A stretch of DNA of 9,835 nucleotides, taken from Polaribacter sp. (lineage in GTDB: Bacteria > Bacteroidota > Bacteroidia > Flavobacteriales > Flavobacteriaceae). The stretch covers positions 1 to 9,835 of the forward strand of contig JAQWOW010000102.1 in NCBI GenBank assembly GCA_029245665.1, read 5' to 3'. Under the pieces are notes generated by a model. That model saw only the letters and a list, made by a program, of their open reading frames with translations. It was not told the origin of the DNA and did not search any database. The position numbers were made by a program, and so were the translations under genes. This document shows, piece by piece, positions 1-6,383 of this stretch. Within the stretch, counting starts at the first letter, position 1, and every line of letters begins with the position of its first letter.

Positions 1-120
1 GATGCCTACTATGAAACAGCATTTAAATTATCAAATGCATTTAGAATGAATTTTAAACAATTTGAAGAATTTGCAAATGAGGAAATTCGAAGAGGAGGTC
101 CACAACGATACGCATTCTAG
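1..120 (+). CDS. pckA: C-terminal fragment, probable ATP-dependent phosphoenolpyruvate carboxykinase
   Basis: Frame 1 is open from the first base to a TAG at 118-120 and gives 39 C-terminal residues; the start lies outside the window. The fragment begins DAYYETAFKLSNAF, continues with NFKQFEEFANEEI and GGP, and ends QRYAF. This matches the C-terminal helix pattern of ATP-type PEP carboxykinases (aromatic, then KA..LA..F..NF..(F/Y), then a closing AGP-like turn). The enzyme converts oxaloacetate plus ATP to PEP, CO2 and ADP in the cytoplasm, a gluconeogenic/anaplerotic step. No catalytic residue lies in the visible part, so the call rests only on this tail pattern. It would suit a neighbourhood of pyrophosphate and pyruvate enzymes. 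A strong terminator follows directly. Confidence 0.55.
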   Translation, partial: DAYYETAFKLSNAFRMNFKQFEEFANEEIRRGGPQRYAF

Positions 121-123
121 AAT

Positions 124-175
124 ATTATTAGCATAAAAAAACACCTCAATTGAGGTGTTTTTTTATGCTAATAAT
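124..175. terminator. Bidirectional rho-independent terminator (perfect 52-bp palindrome)
   Basis: The two 26-nt arms (124-149 and 150-175) are exact reverse complements with no spacer. The core is CACCTCAATTGAGGTG, flanked by seven A on the left and seven T on the right, then by an outer AT-rich stem. Read in either direction it gives a hairpin followed by a U tract. It lies 3 nt after the stop of the + strand pckA-like gene and 9 nt beyond the stop of minus-strand hppA, so it serves both converging genes. Confidence 0.9.
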
Positions 176-184
176 TAGAGTTAT

Positions 185-2515
185 TTATTTTTTTTCACCC
201 GTTGAGACTTTAGGTGCCTCGGGTGTATTAGGAATGGTGTTTGCTTCAATCTGAACTGTTTTGGTAGTTTCTCCCTTTGAAGCGTCAACTTTTACTTCCA
301 AAGAAATCTCTTTTTTAATTTCTTCGGCATGAGGTTTTGTTTCAGAATGGCCTCCTAAAATAGGTGCAATTACCAATCCAATCAAACAAGTAAGTTTGAT
401 TAAAATATTCATTGAAGGTCCAGAAGTATCTTTAAACGGGTCACCAACTGTATCACCAGTGACTGCAGCTTTATGCGCTTCAGAACCTTTAAAAGTCATT
501 TCTCCGTTGATTTCAACACCTGCTTCAAAAGATTTTTTAGCATTATCCCAAGCTCCACCTGCATTATTTTGAAAGATCGCCCACAATACACCTGAGACTG
601 TGACACCTGCCATATACCCACCAAGCATTTCAGCAATTGCTAAATTGTTCATTCCAAAGAGCATCGGTACAAAAGCAATAATTAATGGGAATCCAATGGT
701 TAATAAACCTGGTAACATCATTTCCTTCAAAGAGGCCTTCGTAGAAATTGCCACACATTTATCATATTCTGGCTTTCCTGTTCCTTCCATAATACCAGGA
801 ATTTCTTTGAACTGTCGGCGTACTTCTTGTACCATTTCCATGGCAGCTTTCCCTACGGCATTCATTGCCAAGGCAGAGAATACTACTGGGACCATACCCC
901 CCACAAATAACATGGCCAAAACTGGGGCCTTAAAAATATTAATTCCGTCAATTCCAGTAAAGGTTACATAGGCAGCAAATAGTGCCAATGAAGTTAAGGC
1001 TGCAGATGCAATGGCAAATCCTTTACCAGTTGCTGCAGTTGTATTTCCAACAGAATCTAAAATATCTGTACGCTCTCTAACAATTGGTTCTTGCTCACTC
1101 ATTTCTGCAATTCCACCTGCATTATCAGAGATCGGTCCAAATGCATCAATTGCCAATTGCATTGCAGTAGTCGCCATCATTGCAGAGGCTGCTAATGCAA
1201 CACCATAAAATCCTGCAAAAGCATAAGAGGCCCATATAGCACCTGCAAATAAGAGTATGGAAGGAAATGTAGAAATCATTCCGGTAGCCAAACCAGCAAT
1301 AATATTTGTTCCTGCTCCTGTAGAAGATTGTTGTACGATTTTTAAGATTGGAGATTTTCCCAATCCTGTATAATACTCAGTTACTGAGGAAATGACTGCA
1401 CCCACAACTAACCCTACTAGGGTTGCATAAAATACACTCATCGAAGATACTTCTTGAAGACCCTCACCAAAGAATTCCATCTTCATACTTGCTGGTAACA
1501 TCCAAGTTACTAGACCATAACAGGAAATTGCTACCAATGCTATTGAAGTCCAGTTTCCTAGATTCAAAGCACCCATTACTTGAGTTTCTTTTGCATCATT
1601 ACTTTTAATTTTTACTAAAAGAGTTCCTATGATAGAAATGATAATTCCAGCACCAGCAATAGCCATTGGTAATAAGATTGGTCCAATTCCTCCAAAAGCA
1701 TCTGTAATACTTCCACCCATGTCTTTAATTACATAGTTTCCTAACACCATTGCAGCCAATACTGTTGCTACGTAAGAACCAAATAAATCGGCTCCCATTC
1801 CTGCAACATCTCCAACATTATCTCCAACATTATCAGCAATTGTTGCAGGGTTACGAGGATCATCCTCAGGAATCCCTGCTTCAACTTTACCAACTAAATC
1901 AGCTCCTACATCGGCAGCTTTGGTATAGATTCCTCCACCAACTCTAGCAAATAATGCAATAGACTCTGCTCCCAAAGAGAAGCCTGCTAAAGTCTCTAAA
2001 ACAATGGTCATGTCCATTGTATTGGTCCAGGTACTATCCATAAAGTACCAGAAGAAAAAGATGAAAAAAGCAGTTAGTCCTAACACGGCTAAACCTGCAA
2101 CCCCAAGACCCATTACGGTTCCTCCACCAAAAGATATTTTTAAAGCATTTGGCAAACTCGTTCTTGCAGCTTGAGTCGTTCTAACATTTGTTTTGGTTGC
2201 TATTTTCATTCCAATGTTTCCTGCGAAAGCAGAAAAAATAGCTCCAAAAATAAAAGCAATTACAATTAGGTAGCTTGTCGTTTCTACAAAATTTGCTACT
2301 ACAGCTAGTAATATACTAACAGCAATAACAAATATGGTTAATAATCTATATTCAGCACTTAAAAAAGCCAATGCACCTTCATAAATGTGATCAGAAATTT
2401 CTTTCATTTTTCCATCACCTGCATCTTGCTTCATCACCCAAGATTGTTTAATCCACATATAGATTAAACCTAAAATAGCCATTACAATTGGCATCCAAAT
2501 CATCATTGATTCCAT
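185..2515 (-). CDS. hppA: Membrane-bound ion-translocating pyrophosphatase, K+-dependent type
   Basis: A 776-residue polytopic membrane protein that hydrolyses PPi to two Pi and pumps cations out of the cytoplasm. The substrate site is unmistakable: EDDPRNPATIADNVGDNVGD at about 217-236, GGGIYTKAADVGADLVGK at 193-210, and DAFGPISDNAGGIAEMS at 457-473. GNTTAATGKG (490-499) has Ala494 and Gly497 where K+-independent members have Lys and Thr, so the enzyme should be K+-dependent. The TM6 gate glutamate found in Na+ pumps (DLFESY) or plant H+ pumps (four residues later) is absent, with Gly246 and Ala250 there. Glu184 sits in TM5 instead (LGAESIAL), a feature I associate with the Flavobacterium johnsoniae-type H+ pump. 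Automatic labels of 'sodium pump' may therefore be wrong. About 54 hydrophilic residues (723-776) extend past the last helix. The ATG at 2513-2515 follows an AT-rich leader with a near-consensus -7 box. Confidence 0.96.
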   Translation of the reverse strand: MESMMIWMPIVMAILGLIYMWIKQSWVMKQDAGDGKMKEISDHIYEGALAFLSAEYRLLTIFVIAVSILLAVVANFVETTSYLIVIAFIFGAIFSAFAGNIGMKIATKTNVRTTQAARTSLPNALKISFGGGTVMGLGVAGLAVLGLTAFFIFFFWYFMDSTWTNTMDMTIVLETLAGFSLGAESIALFARVGGGIYTKAADVGADLVGKVEAGIPEDDPRNPATIADNVGDNVGDVAGMGADLFGSYVATVLAAMVLGNYVIKDMGGSITDAFGGIGPILLPMAIAGAGIIISIIGTLLVKIKSNDAKETQVMGALNLGNWTSIALVAISCYGLVTWMLPASMKMEFFGEGLQEVSSMSVFYATLVGLVVGAVISSVTEYYTGLGKSPILKIVQQSSTGAGTNIIAGLATGMISTFPSILLFAGAIWASYAFAGFYGVALAASAMMATTAMQLAIDAFGPISDNAGGIAEMSEQEPIVRERTDILDSVGNTTAATGKGFAIASAALTSLALFAAYVTFTGIDGINIFKAPVLAMLFVGGMVPVVFSALAMNAVGKAAMEMVQEVRRQFKEIPGIMEGTGKPEYDKCVAISTKASLKEMMLPGLLTIGFPLIIAFVPMLFGMNNLAIAEMLGGYMAGVTVSGVLWAIFQNNAGGAWDNAKKSFEAGVEINGEMTFKGSEAHKAAVTGDTVGDPFKDTSGPSMNILIKLTCLIGLVIAPILGGHSETKPHAEEIKKEISLEVKVDASKGETTKTVQIEANTIPNTPEAPKVSTGEKK

Positions 2516-2549
2516 ATAATATTTTATTTTGATTAATTTAAAACGGTGG

Positions 2550-2557
2550 TAAAAGTA
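2550..2557 (-). promoter_or_regulatory. Candidate -7 box for hppA
   Basis: The minus strand reads TACTTTTA, one mismatch from the Bacteroidota -7 consensus TAnnTTTG, and lies 34 nt before the hppA ATG. No clear -33 TTG is visible. Spacing to the start resembles that of the better boxes before ppa, pdhB, etfB and thyA. Confidence 0.5.
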
Positions 2558-2572
2558 AGCAATTCTAATAAA

Positions 2573-2609
2573 ACTAAAAAACCTCTTAAAATGTAATATT
2601 TAAGAGGTT
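2573..2609 (-). terminator. Rho-independent terminator of ppa
   Basis: Arms at 2580-2590 and 2599-2609 pair perfectly (11 bp, AACCTCTTAAA against its complement) around an 8-nt loop. Read on the minus strand, the hairpin runs into a T-rich tract (TTTTTTAGTTT, 2581-2571). It begins 25 nt past the ppa stop, so it separates ppa transcription from hppA. Confidence 0.85.
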
Positions 2610-2633
2610 GATAATTTATAGAAAGTATAATTA

Positions 2634-3161
2634 TTAAATGGTAAAATCTCCATTTGTTTTGTGATCACTTTCTTCATATCTAACAACACATGCGTCGTAG
2701 ATCTCTCTCGCTTCTTTAGCATCTCCCCATCCCCCAACATCAACTTTTTTCTTTTCTAAATCTTTATACACCTTAAAGAAATGTTCAATTTCTTTTAATC
2801 TGTGAGGATTTAAATCAGACAAATCATTTTTGTCATTCCAGATTGGGTCAGAAACAGGAACGCAAATTACTTTTTCATCCTGGCCTTTTTCGTCTGCCAT
2901 ATGAAATACACCAATGGGTTTTACTTCTACAACACACATTGGAAAGGTAGGCTCGTGTCCTAAAACTAACACATCTAGTGGGTCTCCATCCAAAGCAAGT
3001 GTTTCAGGAACAAACCCATAATCGGCAGGGTACATCATTGAAGAGAATAACATTCTATCGAAACGAATTTTATTCAAATCAAAATCATATTCATACTTAT
3101 TTCTACTTCCTTTAGGAATCTCTATTAAAACATCAAAGGTTTTTATTTCTTTTGAACTCAT
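2634..3161 (-). CDS. ppa: Soluble inorganic pyrophosphatase, family I
   Basis: A 175-residue cytoplasmic enzyme that hydrolyses PPi to two orthophosphates, pulling biosynthetic reactions forward. The family signature DGDPLDVLVL spans 58-67, with metal-binding Asp58, Asp60 and Asp63 (E. coli Asp65, 67 and 70). EIPKGSRNKYEY (14-25) carries the conserved Glu and the phosphate-contacting Lys17. ADEKGQDEK (89-97) supplies Asp90, Asp95 and Lys97, equivalent to E. coli Asp97, Asp102 and Lys104. The later FFKVYKDLEK supplies the conserved Tyr-Lys pair. Length matches bacterial family I enzymes. It lies upstream of the energy-conserving hppA on the same strand, but a terminator and separate -7 boxes imply independent expression. 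The ATG is 23 nt after a perfect -7 box. Confidence 0.97.
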   Translation of the reverse strand: MSSKEIKTFDVLIEIPKGSRNKYEYDFDLNKIRFDRMLFSSMMYPADYGFVPETLALDGDPLDVLVLGHEPTFPMCVVEVKPIGVFHMADEKGQDEKVICVPVSDPIWNDKNDLSDLNPHRLKEIEHFFKVYKDLEKKKVDVGGWGDAKEAREIYDACVVRYEESDHKTNGDFTI

Positions 3162-3184
3162 AATTTTTTCTATTTAATCGTGTG

Positions 3185-3192
3185 CAAAAATA
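3185..3192 (-). promoter_or_regulatory. -7 promoter box for ppa
   Basis: The minus strand reads TATTTTTG, an exact match to TAnnTTTG, and ends 23 nt before the ppa ATG. A TTAG about 20 nt upstream is at best a weak -33 element. Confidence 0.65.
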
Positions 3193-3270
3193 CTAATTAT
3201 ATTAAGGTCTCTAATTGAAAATACAGAGAACTTACGCAATGCTTTTCGAAAAAGAGGTTGGTCTTTTACA

Positions 3271-3312
3271 ATATAAAAAATCTCTTTTTCATTTGTTGAA
3301 AAAGAGATTTTT
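3271..3312 (-). terminator. Rho-independent terminator of pdhB
   Basis: Fifteen-base arms (3276-3290 and 3298-3312) pair perfectly around the 7-nt loop ATTTGTT, with an AATCTCTTTTTC-type stem. On the minus strand the stem runs into TTTTTTATAT. It begins 20 nt past the pdhB stop and precedes the ppa promoter, so pdhB is monocistronic. Confidence 0.85.
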
Positions 3313-3332
3313 AAGTCTGTAAAAAAATATGT

Positions 3333-4310
3333 TTATTGGTACATCACTTCTTTGACAGCGTCAATTACATTTTTATAGTTTGGAATCCATTTTTCAAACA
3401 AAACCGGAGAATACGGAGCAGGGGTGTCTGAAGTTGTAATTCTTTTAATGGGTGCATCTAAATAGTCAAATGCTTCTTCTTGAATTCTGTATGTTATTTC
3501 TGAAGAGACACTTGCAAATGGCCATGCCTCTTCTAAAATTACCAATCTATTTGTTTTTTTAACAGATTCTATAATTGCTGCATGGTCCATTGGACGAACA
3601 GTTCTTAAATCTATAATTTCAATAGAAATATTCTCTTTTGCCAATTCATCTGCAGCTTTGTAAGCTTCTTTAATAATTTTTCCGAAAGAAACTACTGTAA
3701 CATCTGTTCCCACTCTTTTAATATCTGCAACACCGATAGGAATAACGTACTCTCCTTCCGGGATTTCCATCTTATCTCCATACATTTGTTCAGATTCCAT
3801 AAAAATTACTGGATCATCATCACGTATAGCCGCTTTTAGTAAACCTTTTGCGTCATATGGGTTAGAGGGAACAATTACTTTTAAACCTGGAGTGTTTGCA
3901 AACCAGTTTTCAAATGCTTGAGAGTGAGTTGCTCCTAATTGACCAGCAGAAGCTGTTGGACCTCTAAAAACAATAGGGCAATTAAATTGACCTCCAGACA
4001 TTTGCCTGATTTTTGCAGCATTGTTTATAATTTGGTCAATTCCAACCAAAGAGAAGTTAAAAGTCATATACTCTACAATCGGTCTGTTTCCATTCATTGC
4101 AGAACCAACTGCAACTCCTGCAAAACCAAGTTCAGCAATAGGTGTATCTATAACACGCTTATCGCCAAATTCATCTAACATACCCTTAGATGCTTTATAA
4201 GCACCATTATATTCTGCAACTTCTTCGCCCATTAAATAAATGCTTTCATCTCTGCGCATTTCTTCACTCATGGCTTCACAAATTGCTTCTCTGAATTGAA
4301 CTGTTTTCAT
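3333..4310 (-). CDS. pdhB: Pyruvate dehydrogenase E1 component, beta subunit
   Basis: A 325-residue transketolase-like protein, the full usual length of E1 beta. With E1 alpha it forms the thiamine-diphosphate heterotetramer that decarboxylates pyruvate and acetylates the E2 lipoyl domain, feeding acetyl-CoA to the TCA cycle. The pyrimidine-binding domain (about 3-180) holds DTPIAELGFAG (55-65), whose Glu60 should activate the ThDP aminopyrimidine ring. It also holds EYMTFNFSLVGIDQIINNAAK (80-100), PIVFRGP (112-118) and the active-site HSQ (129-131). The C-terminal transketolase domain (about 195-320) contains SFGK, IDLRTVRPMD and LEEAW. The very close similarity to mitochondrial PdhB favours pyruvate over branched-chain 2-oxoacid specificity. 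E1 alpha and E2 genes are not adjacent. It is divergent from etfBA, with its ATG 30 nt after a perfect -7 box. Confidence 0.94.
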   Translation of the reverse strand: MKTVQFREAICEAMSEEMRRDESIYLMGEEVAEYNGAYKASKGMLDEFGDKRVIDTPIAELGFAGVAVGSAMNGNRPIVEYMTFNFSLVGIDQIINNAAKIRQMSGGQFNCPIVFRGPTASAGQLGATHSQAFENWFANTPGLKVIVPSNPYDAKGLLKAAIRDDDPVIFMESEQMYGDKMEIPEGEYVIPIGVADIKRVGTDVTVVSFGKIIKEAYKAADELAKENISIEIIDLRTVRPMDHAAIIESVKKTNRLVILEEAWPFASVSSEITYRIQEEAFDYLDAPIKRITTSDTPAPYSPVLFEKWIPNYKNVIDAVKEVMYQ

Positions 4311-4340
4311 CTAATAATTGTAATTAATAAATTTCTGTTG

Positions 4341-4348
4341 CAAAAGTA
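4341..4348 (-). promoter_or_regulatory. -7 promoter box for pdhB
   Basis: The minus strand reads TACTTTTG, exact for TAnnTTTG, 30 nt before the pdhB ATG. The region behind it is A/T-rich without a clear -33 TTG at standard spacing. Confidence 0.65.
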
Positions 4349-4441
4349 AGGAATTAATTGTCATTTTTTTAATCACAATAGTACAAACTGGTAGAATAAT
4401 TTTAATTAATTTCGCAATCGTTTTCGTGAAGAGTAAATAAA

Positions 4442-4477
4442 TTTTAAAAATACTATGCATGCATAGTATTTTTAAAA
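4442..4477. promoter_or_regulatory. Perfect 36-bp palindrome, candidate operator of etfBA
   Basis: Arms 4442-4459 and 4460-4477 are exact reverse complements. The centre is ATACTATGCATGCATAGTAT (4450-4469), flanked by A/T runs. It ends 9 nt before the etfB -7 box at 4487, so it covers the expected -33 position, where a bound dimer would block RNA polymerase. It has no T tract suited to termination, and no gene runs into it from either side. A dimeric repressor of the TetR or MarR kind is plausible, but its identity is inference and no regulator gene is present in the window. Confidence 0.6.
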
Positions 4478-4486
4478 AAAAAGACG

Positions 4487-4494
4487 TAATTTTG
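4487..4494 (+). promoter_or_regulatory. -7 promoter box for etfBA
   Basis: TAATTTTG matches TAnnTTTG exactly and ends 28 nt before the etfB ATG. The 36-bp palindrome lies immediately upstream where the -33 element would be. Confidence 0.65.
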
Positions 4495-4522
4495 TAGTGA
4501 TTTAAAATAAAATAAAAATAGT

Positions 4523-5269
4523 ATGAAAATATTAGTTTGTATCAGTCATGTTCCTGATACCACCTCTAAGATTAATTTCACAGAAAATAATACACAGTTT
4601 GATACAAATGGTGTTCAGTTTGTGATCAATCCTTATGATGAGTTTTGTTTAACAAGGGCAATGTGGTTTAAAGAAAAACAAGGAGCTTCTGTAACGGTAG
4701 TAAATGTTGGTGGACCAGAAACTGAGCCTACGTTGCGTAAGACGTTGGCGATTGGTGCAGACGATGCAATTCGAGTAAATGCAATTCCTACAGATGGTCT
4801 TCAAGTGGCGAAAGAAATAGCGGAAGTTGTAAAAAAAGGAGGCTATGATATTGTGTTAGCAGGAAAAGAATCTGCAGATTACAACGGTCAAATGGTTCCA
4901 GGAATGCTAGCAACCTTAACCGATTTTAATTTTATAAATGCTTGTGTAGGGATGGAGGTAGATGGTACAAATGTATCTGCAACAAGAGAAATTGATGGTG
5001 GAAATGAAATTTTATCTTCAAGTTTACCGATAGTTGTTGGTGGACAAAAAGGAATTGTTGAAGAAAAAGATTTACGCATTCCAAATATGCGTGGTATTAT
5101 GATGGCACGTAAAAAGCCATTAGTAGTAGTAGATGCCAAAAGTATAGAAGCTTCAACAAGTATCGACTCTTTTGAAAAACCTGCTCCTAGAGGATCAGTG
5201 AAATTAGTAGATGCAGACAATGTAGATGAGTTAATTAACTTACTACATAACGAAGCAAAAGTTATTTAA
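4523..5269 (+). CDS. etfB: Electron transfer flavoprotein, beta subunit
   Basis: A 248-residue protein, near the roughly 250-260 usual for ETF beta. It pairs with EtfA to form the soluble FAD/AMP heterodimer that takes electrons from acyl-CoA dehydrogenases and related flavoenzymes and passes them to ETF:quinone oxidoreductase. The opening MKILVCISHVPDT and VINPYDEFCLTRA (34-46) are typical of the ETF beta Rossmann-like fold. VLAGKESADYNGQMVPGMLA (111-130) corresponds to the AMP-binding segment. DLRIPNMRGIMMARKKPL (183-200) corresponds to the partner-docking recognition loop and the family signature. The next gene encodes the alpha subunit 80 bp downstream with no terminator between, so the two form an operon. 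The ATG follows an A-rich leader without a strong Shine-Dalgarno. Confidence 0.96.
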   Translation: MKILVCISHVPDTTSKINFTENNTQFDTNGVQFVINPYDEFCLTRAMWFKEKQGASVTVVNVGGPETEPTLRKTLAIGADDAIRVNAIPTDGLQVAKEIAEVVKKGGYDIVLAGKESADYNGQMVPGMLATLTDFNFINACVGMEVDGTNVSATREIDGGNEILSSSLPIVVGGQKGIVEEKDLRIPNMRGIMMARKKPLVVVDAKSIEASTSIDSFEKPAPRGSVKLVDADNVDELINLLHNEAKVI

Positions 5270-5349
5270 TTCAAGGCCTCATTCAAATAAATAAAATAAT
5301 TTTAGACTAAACTTTTAAAAAGTAAGTCATACATAAAAATCCAAATAAT

Positions 5350-6306
5350 ATGTCTGTTTTAGTTTTTGCCGATGCATCGGAAGGAAAATTTAAGAAAACT
5401 GCTTTTGAAGTAGTTTCATATGGCAAGAAGGTTTCAGAACAATTAGGAACCGATATTGTTGTATTAACAATAAATGCAAGTGATACCTCATTGTTGTATA
5501 CTTATGGAGCAGAAAAAGTCCTTTCTGTTTCTAATGATTCTTTAAAGACCTTTAATGCCAAACAATATGCCTCAACAATTACAGAAGTAGCGACTGCAGA
5601 AAAAGCGACTGTTGTTATTCTAGATTCAAGTATTAATGGGTTGTATGTAGCGCCAATAGTGTCAGTAAATTTAGAGGCTGGGTATGCATCAAATACTGTT
5701 GATGTACCCTCAAATACAAATCCGTTTACTATAAAAAGGAAAGCATTTTCTAACAAAGCATTTTCTAATACTGTAATTTCTTCGGATATCAAAGTAATCG
5801 GATTAGCGAAAAATTCTTATGGTGTTCATGAAAATGTTGTGCAAGGAATTACTCAAACTTTTGAGCCTGCTATTGTAGACAGCGCAGTTTTGTCAGAAAA
5901 AGTAGAAAGAGTTTCTGGGCAAGTAACCATCGCAGACGCAGATATTGTTGTTTCTGCCGGTAGAGGTTTAAAAGGACCAGAAAACTGGGAAATGATTGAA
6001 GAATTGGCAACTGTTCTAGGCGCTGCTACAGCATGTTCTAAACCAGTTTCAGATTTAGGTTGGCGACCACATTCAGAACATGTTGGTCAAACAGGAAAGC
6101 CAGTCGCATCAAATTTATATATTGCCATAGGAATTTCAGGTGCTATTCAGCATCTGGCAGGGATCAATGCATCTAAAGTAAAAGTGGTCGTTAATTCAGA
6201 CCCTGAGGCCCCTTTCTTTAGAGCAGCAGATTACGGTATTGTTGGGGATGCTTTTGAAGTCGTTCCAAAATTAATTGAAAAATTAAAAGCGTTTAAACTA
6301 GCCTAA
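5350..6306 (+). CDS. etfA: Electron transfer flavoprotein, alpha subunit
   Basis: A 318-residue FAD-carrying subunit of ETF, normal length. The N-terminal domain (about 1-185) has the ETF alpha/beta fold. The C-terminal FAD domain (about 195-310) has GRGLKGPENW (204-213), DLGWRPHSEHVGQTGK (235-250), YIAIGISGAIQHLAG (257-271), DPEAPFF (284-290) and ADYGIVGD (293-300). Thr248 aligns with human alpha-Thr266. Position 231, aligned with the conserved flavin-contacting human alpha-Arg249, is Lys (CSKPVSD rather than the SR pattern). It is co-transcribed with etfB and closed by a terminator at 6344-6383. The window contains no ETF-quinone oxidoreductase, FixX or dehydrogenase partner, so a general beta-oxidation/amino-acid catabolism role is inferred from the family. 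Confidence 0.96.
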   Translation: MSVLVFADASEGKFKKTAFEVVSYGKKVSEQLGTDIVVLTINASDTSLLYTYGAEKVLSVSNDSLKTFNAKQYASTITEVATAEKATVVILDSSINGLYVAPIVSVNLEAGYASNTVDVPSNTNPFTIKRKAFSNKAFSNTVISSDIKVIGLAKNSYGVHENVVQGITQTFEPAIVDSAVLSEKVERVSGQVTIADADIVVSAGRGLKGPENWEMIEELATVLGAATACSKPVSDLGWRPHSEHVGQTGKPVASNLYIAIGISGAIQHLAGINASKVKVVVNSDPEAPFFRAADYGIVGDAFEVVPKLIEKLKAFKLA

Positions 6307-6343
6307 ATTTATTTGGGCATGTCCAAATTATTAGAAGCTGTGT

Positions 6344-6383
6344 AAAAAAACCTGTTAGAAATTCAATTCTAATAGGTTTTTTT
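6344..6383. terminator. Rho-independent terminator of etfBA, usable in both directions
   Basis: Arms 6344-6360 and 6367-6383 pair over 17 bp with one G-T pair, around the loop ATTCAA. Seven A precede and seven T follow the CCTGTTAGAA stem. On the + strand it lies 37 nt past the etfA stop. On the minus strand it would also terminate the small ORF whose TAA overlaps its edge. Confidence 0.9.

Noticed and set aside
600..1947. Several open frames of 61-123 codons on the + strand
   Set aside because: They lie antisense to the strongly supported hppA frame and give low-complexity products (Ile/Pro/Thr- or Leu/Gln-rich) typical of antisense shadows.
3939..4178. 79-codon + strand frame
   Set aside because: Antisense to the conserved core of pdhB; the product has no recognisable motif.
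4442..4477. Palindrome as a terminator for pdhB or etf
   Set aside because: It lies upstream of both divergent start codons, no transcript runs into it, and the hairpin is not followed by a real T tract.
4888..5220. 110-codon minus-strand frame
   Set aside because: Antisense to etfB, whose motifs are clear in the same stretch.
5502..5792. 96-codon minus-strand frame
   Set aside because: Antisense to etfA; no motifs and no promoter box.
4523..6306. Reading the ETF genes as nitrogen-fixation fixAB or a bifurcating EtfAB
   Set aside because: No fixC, fixX or bifurcating dehydrogenase partner is present, and the sequence looks like ordinary housekeeping ETF of Bacteroidota.
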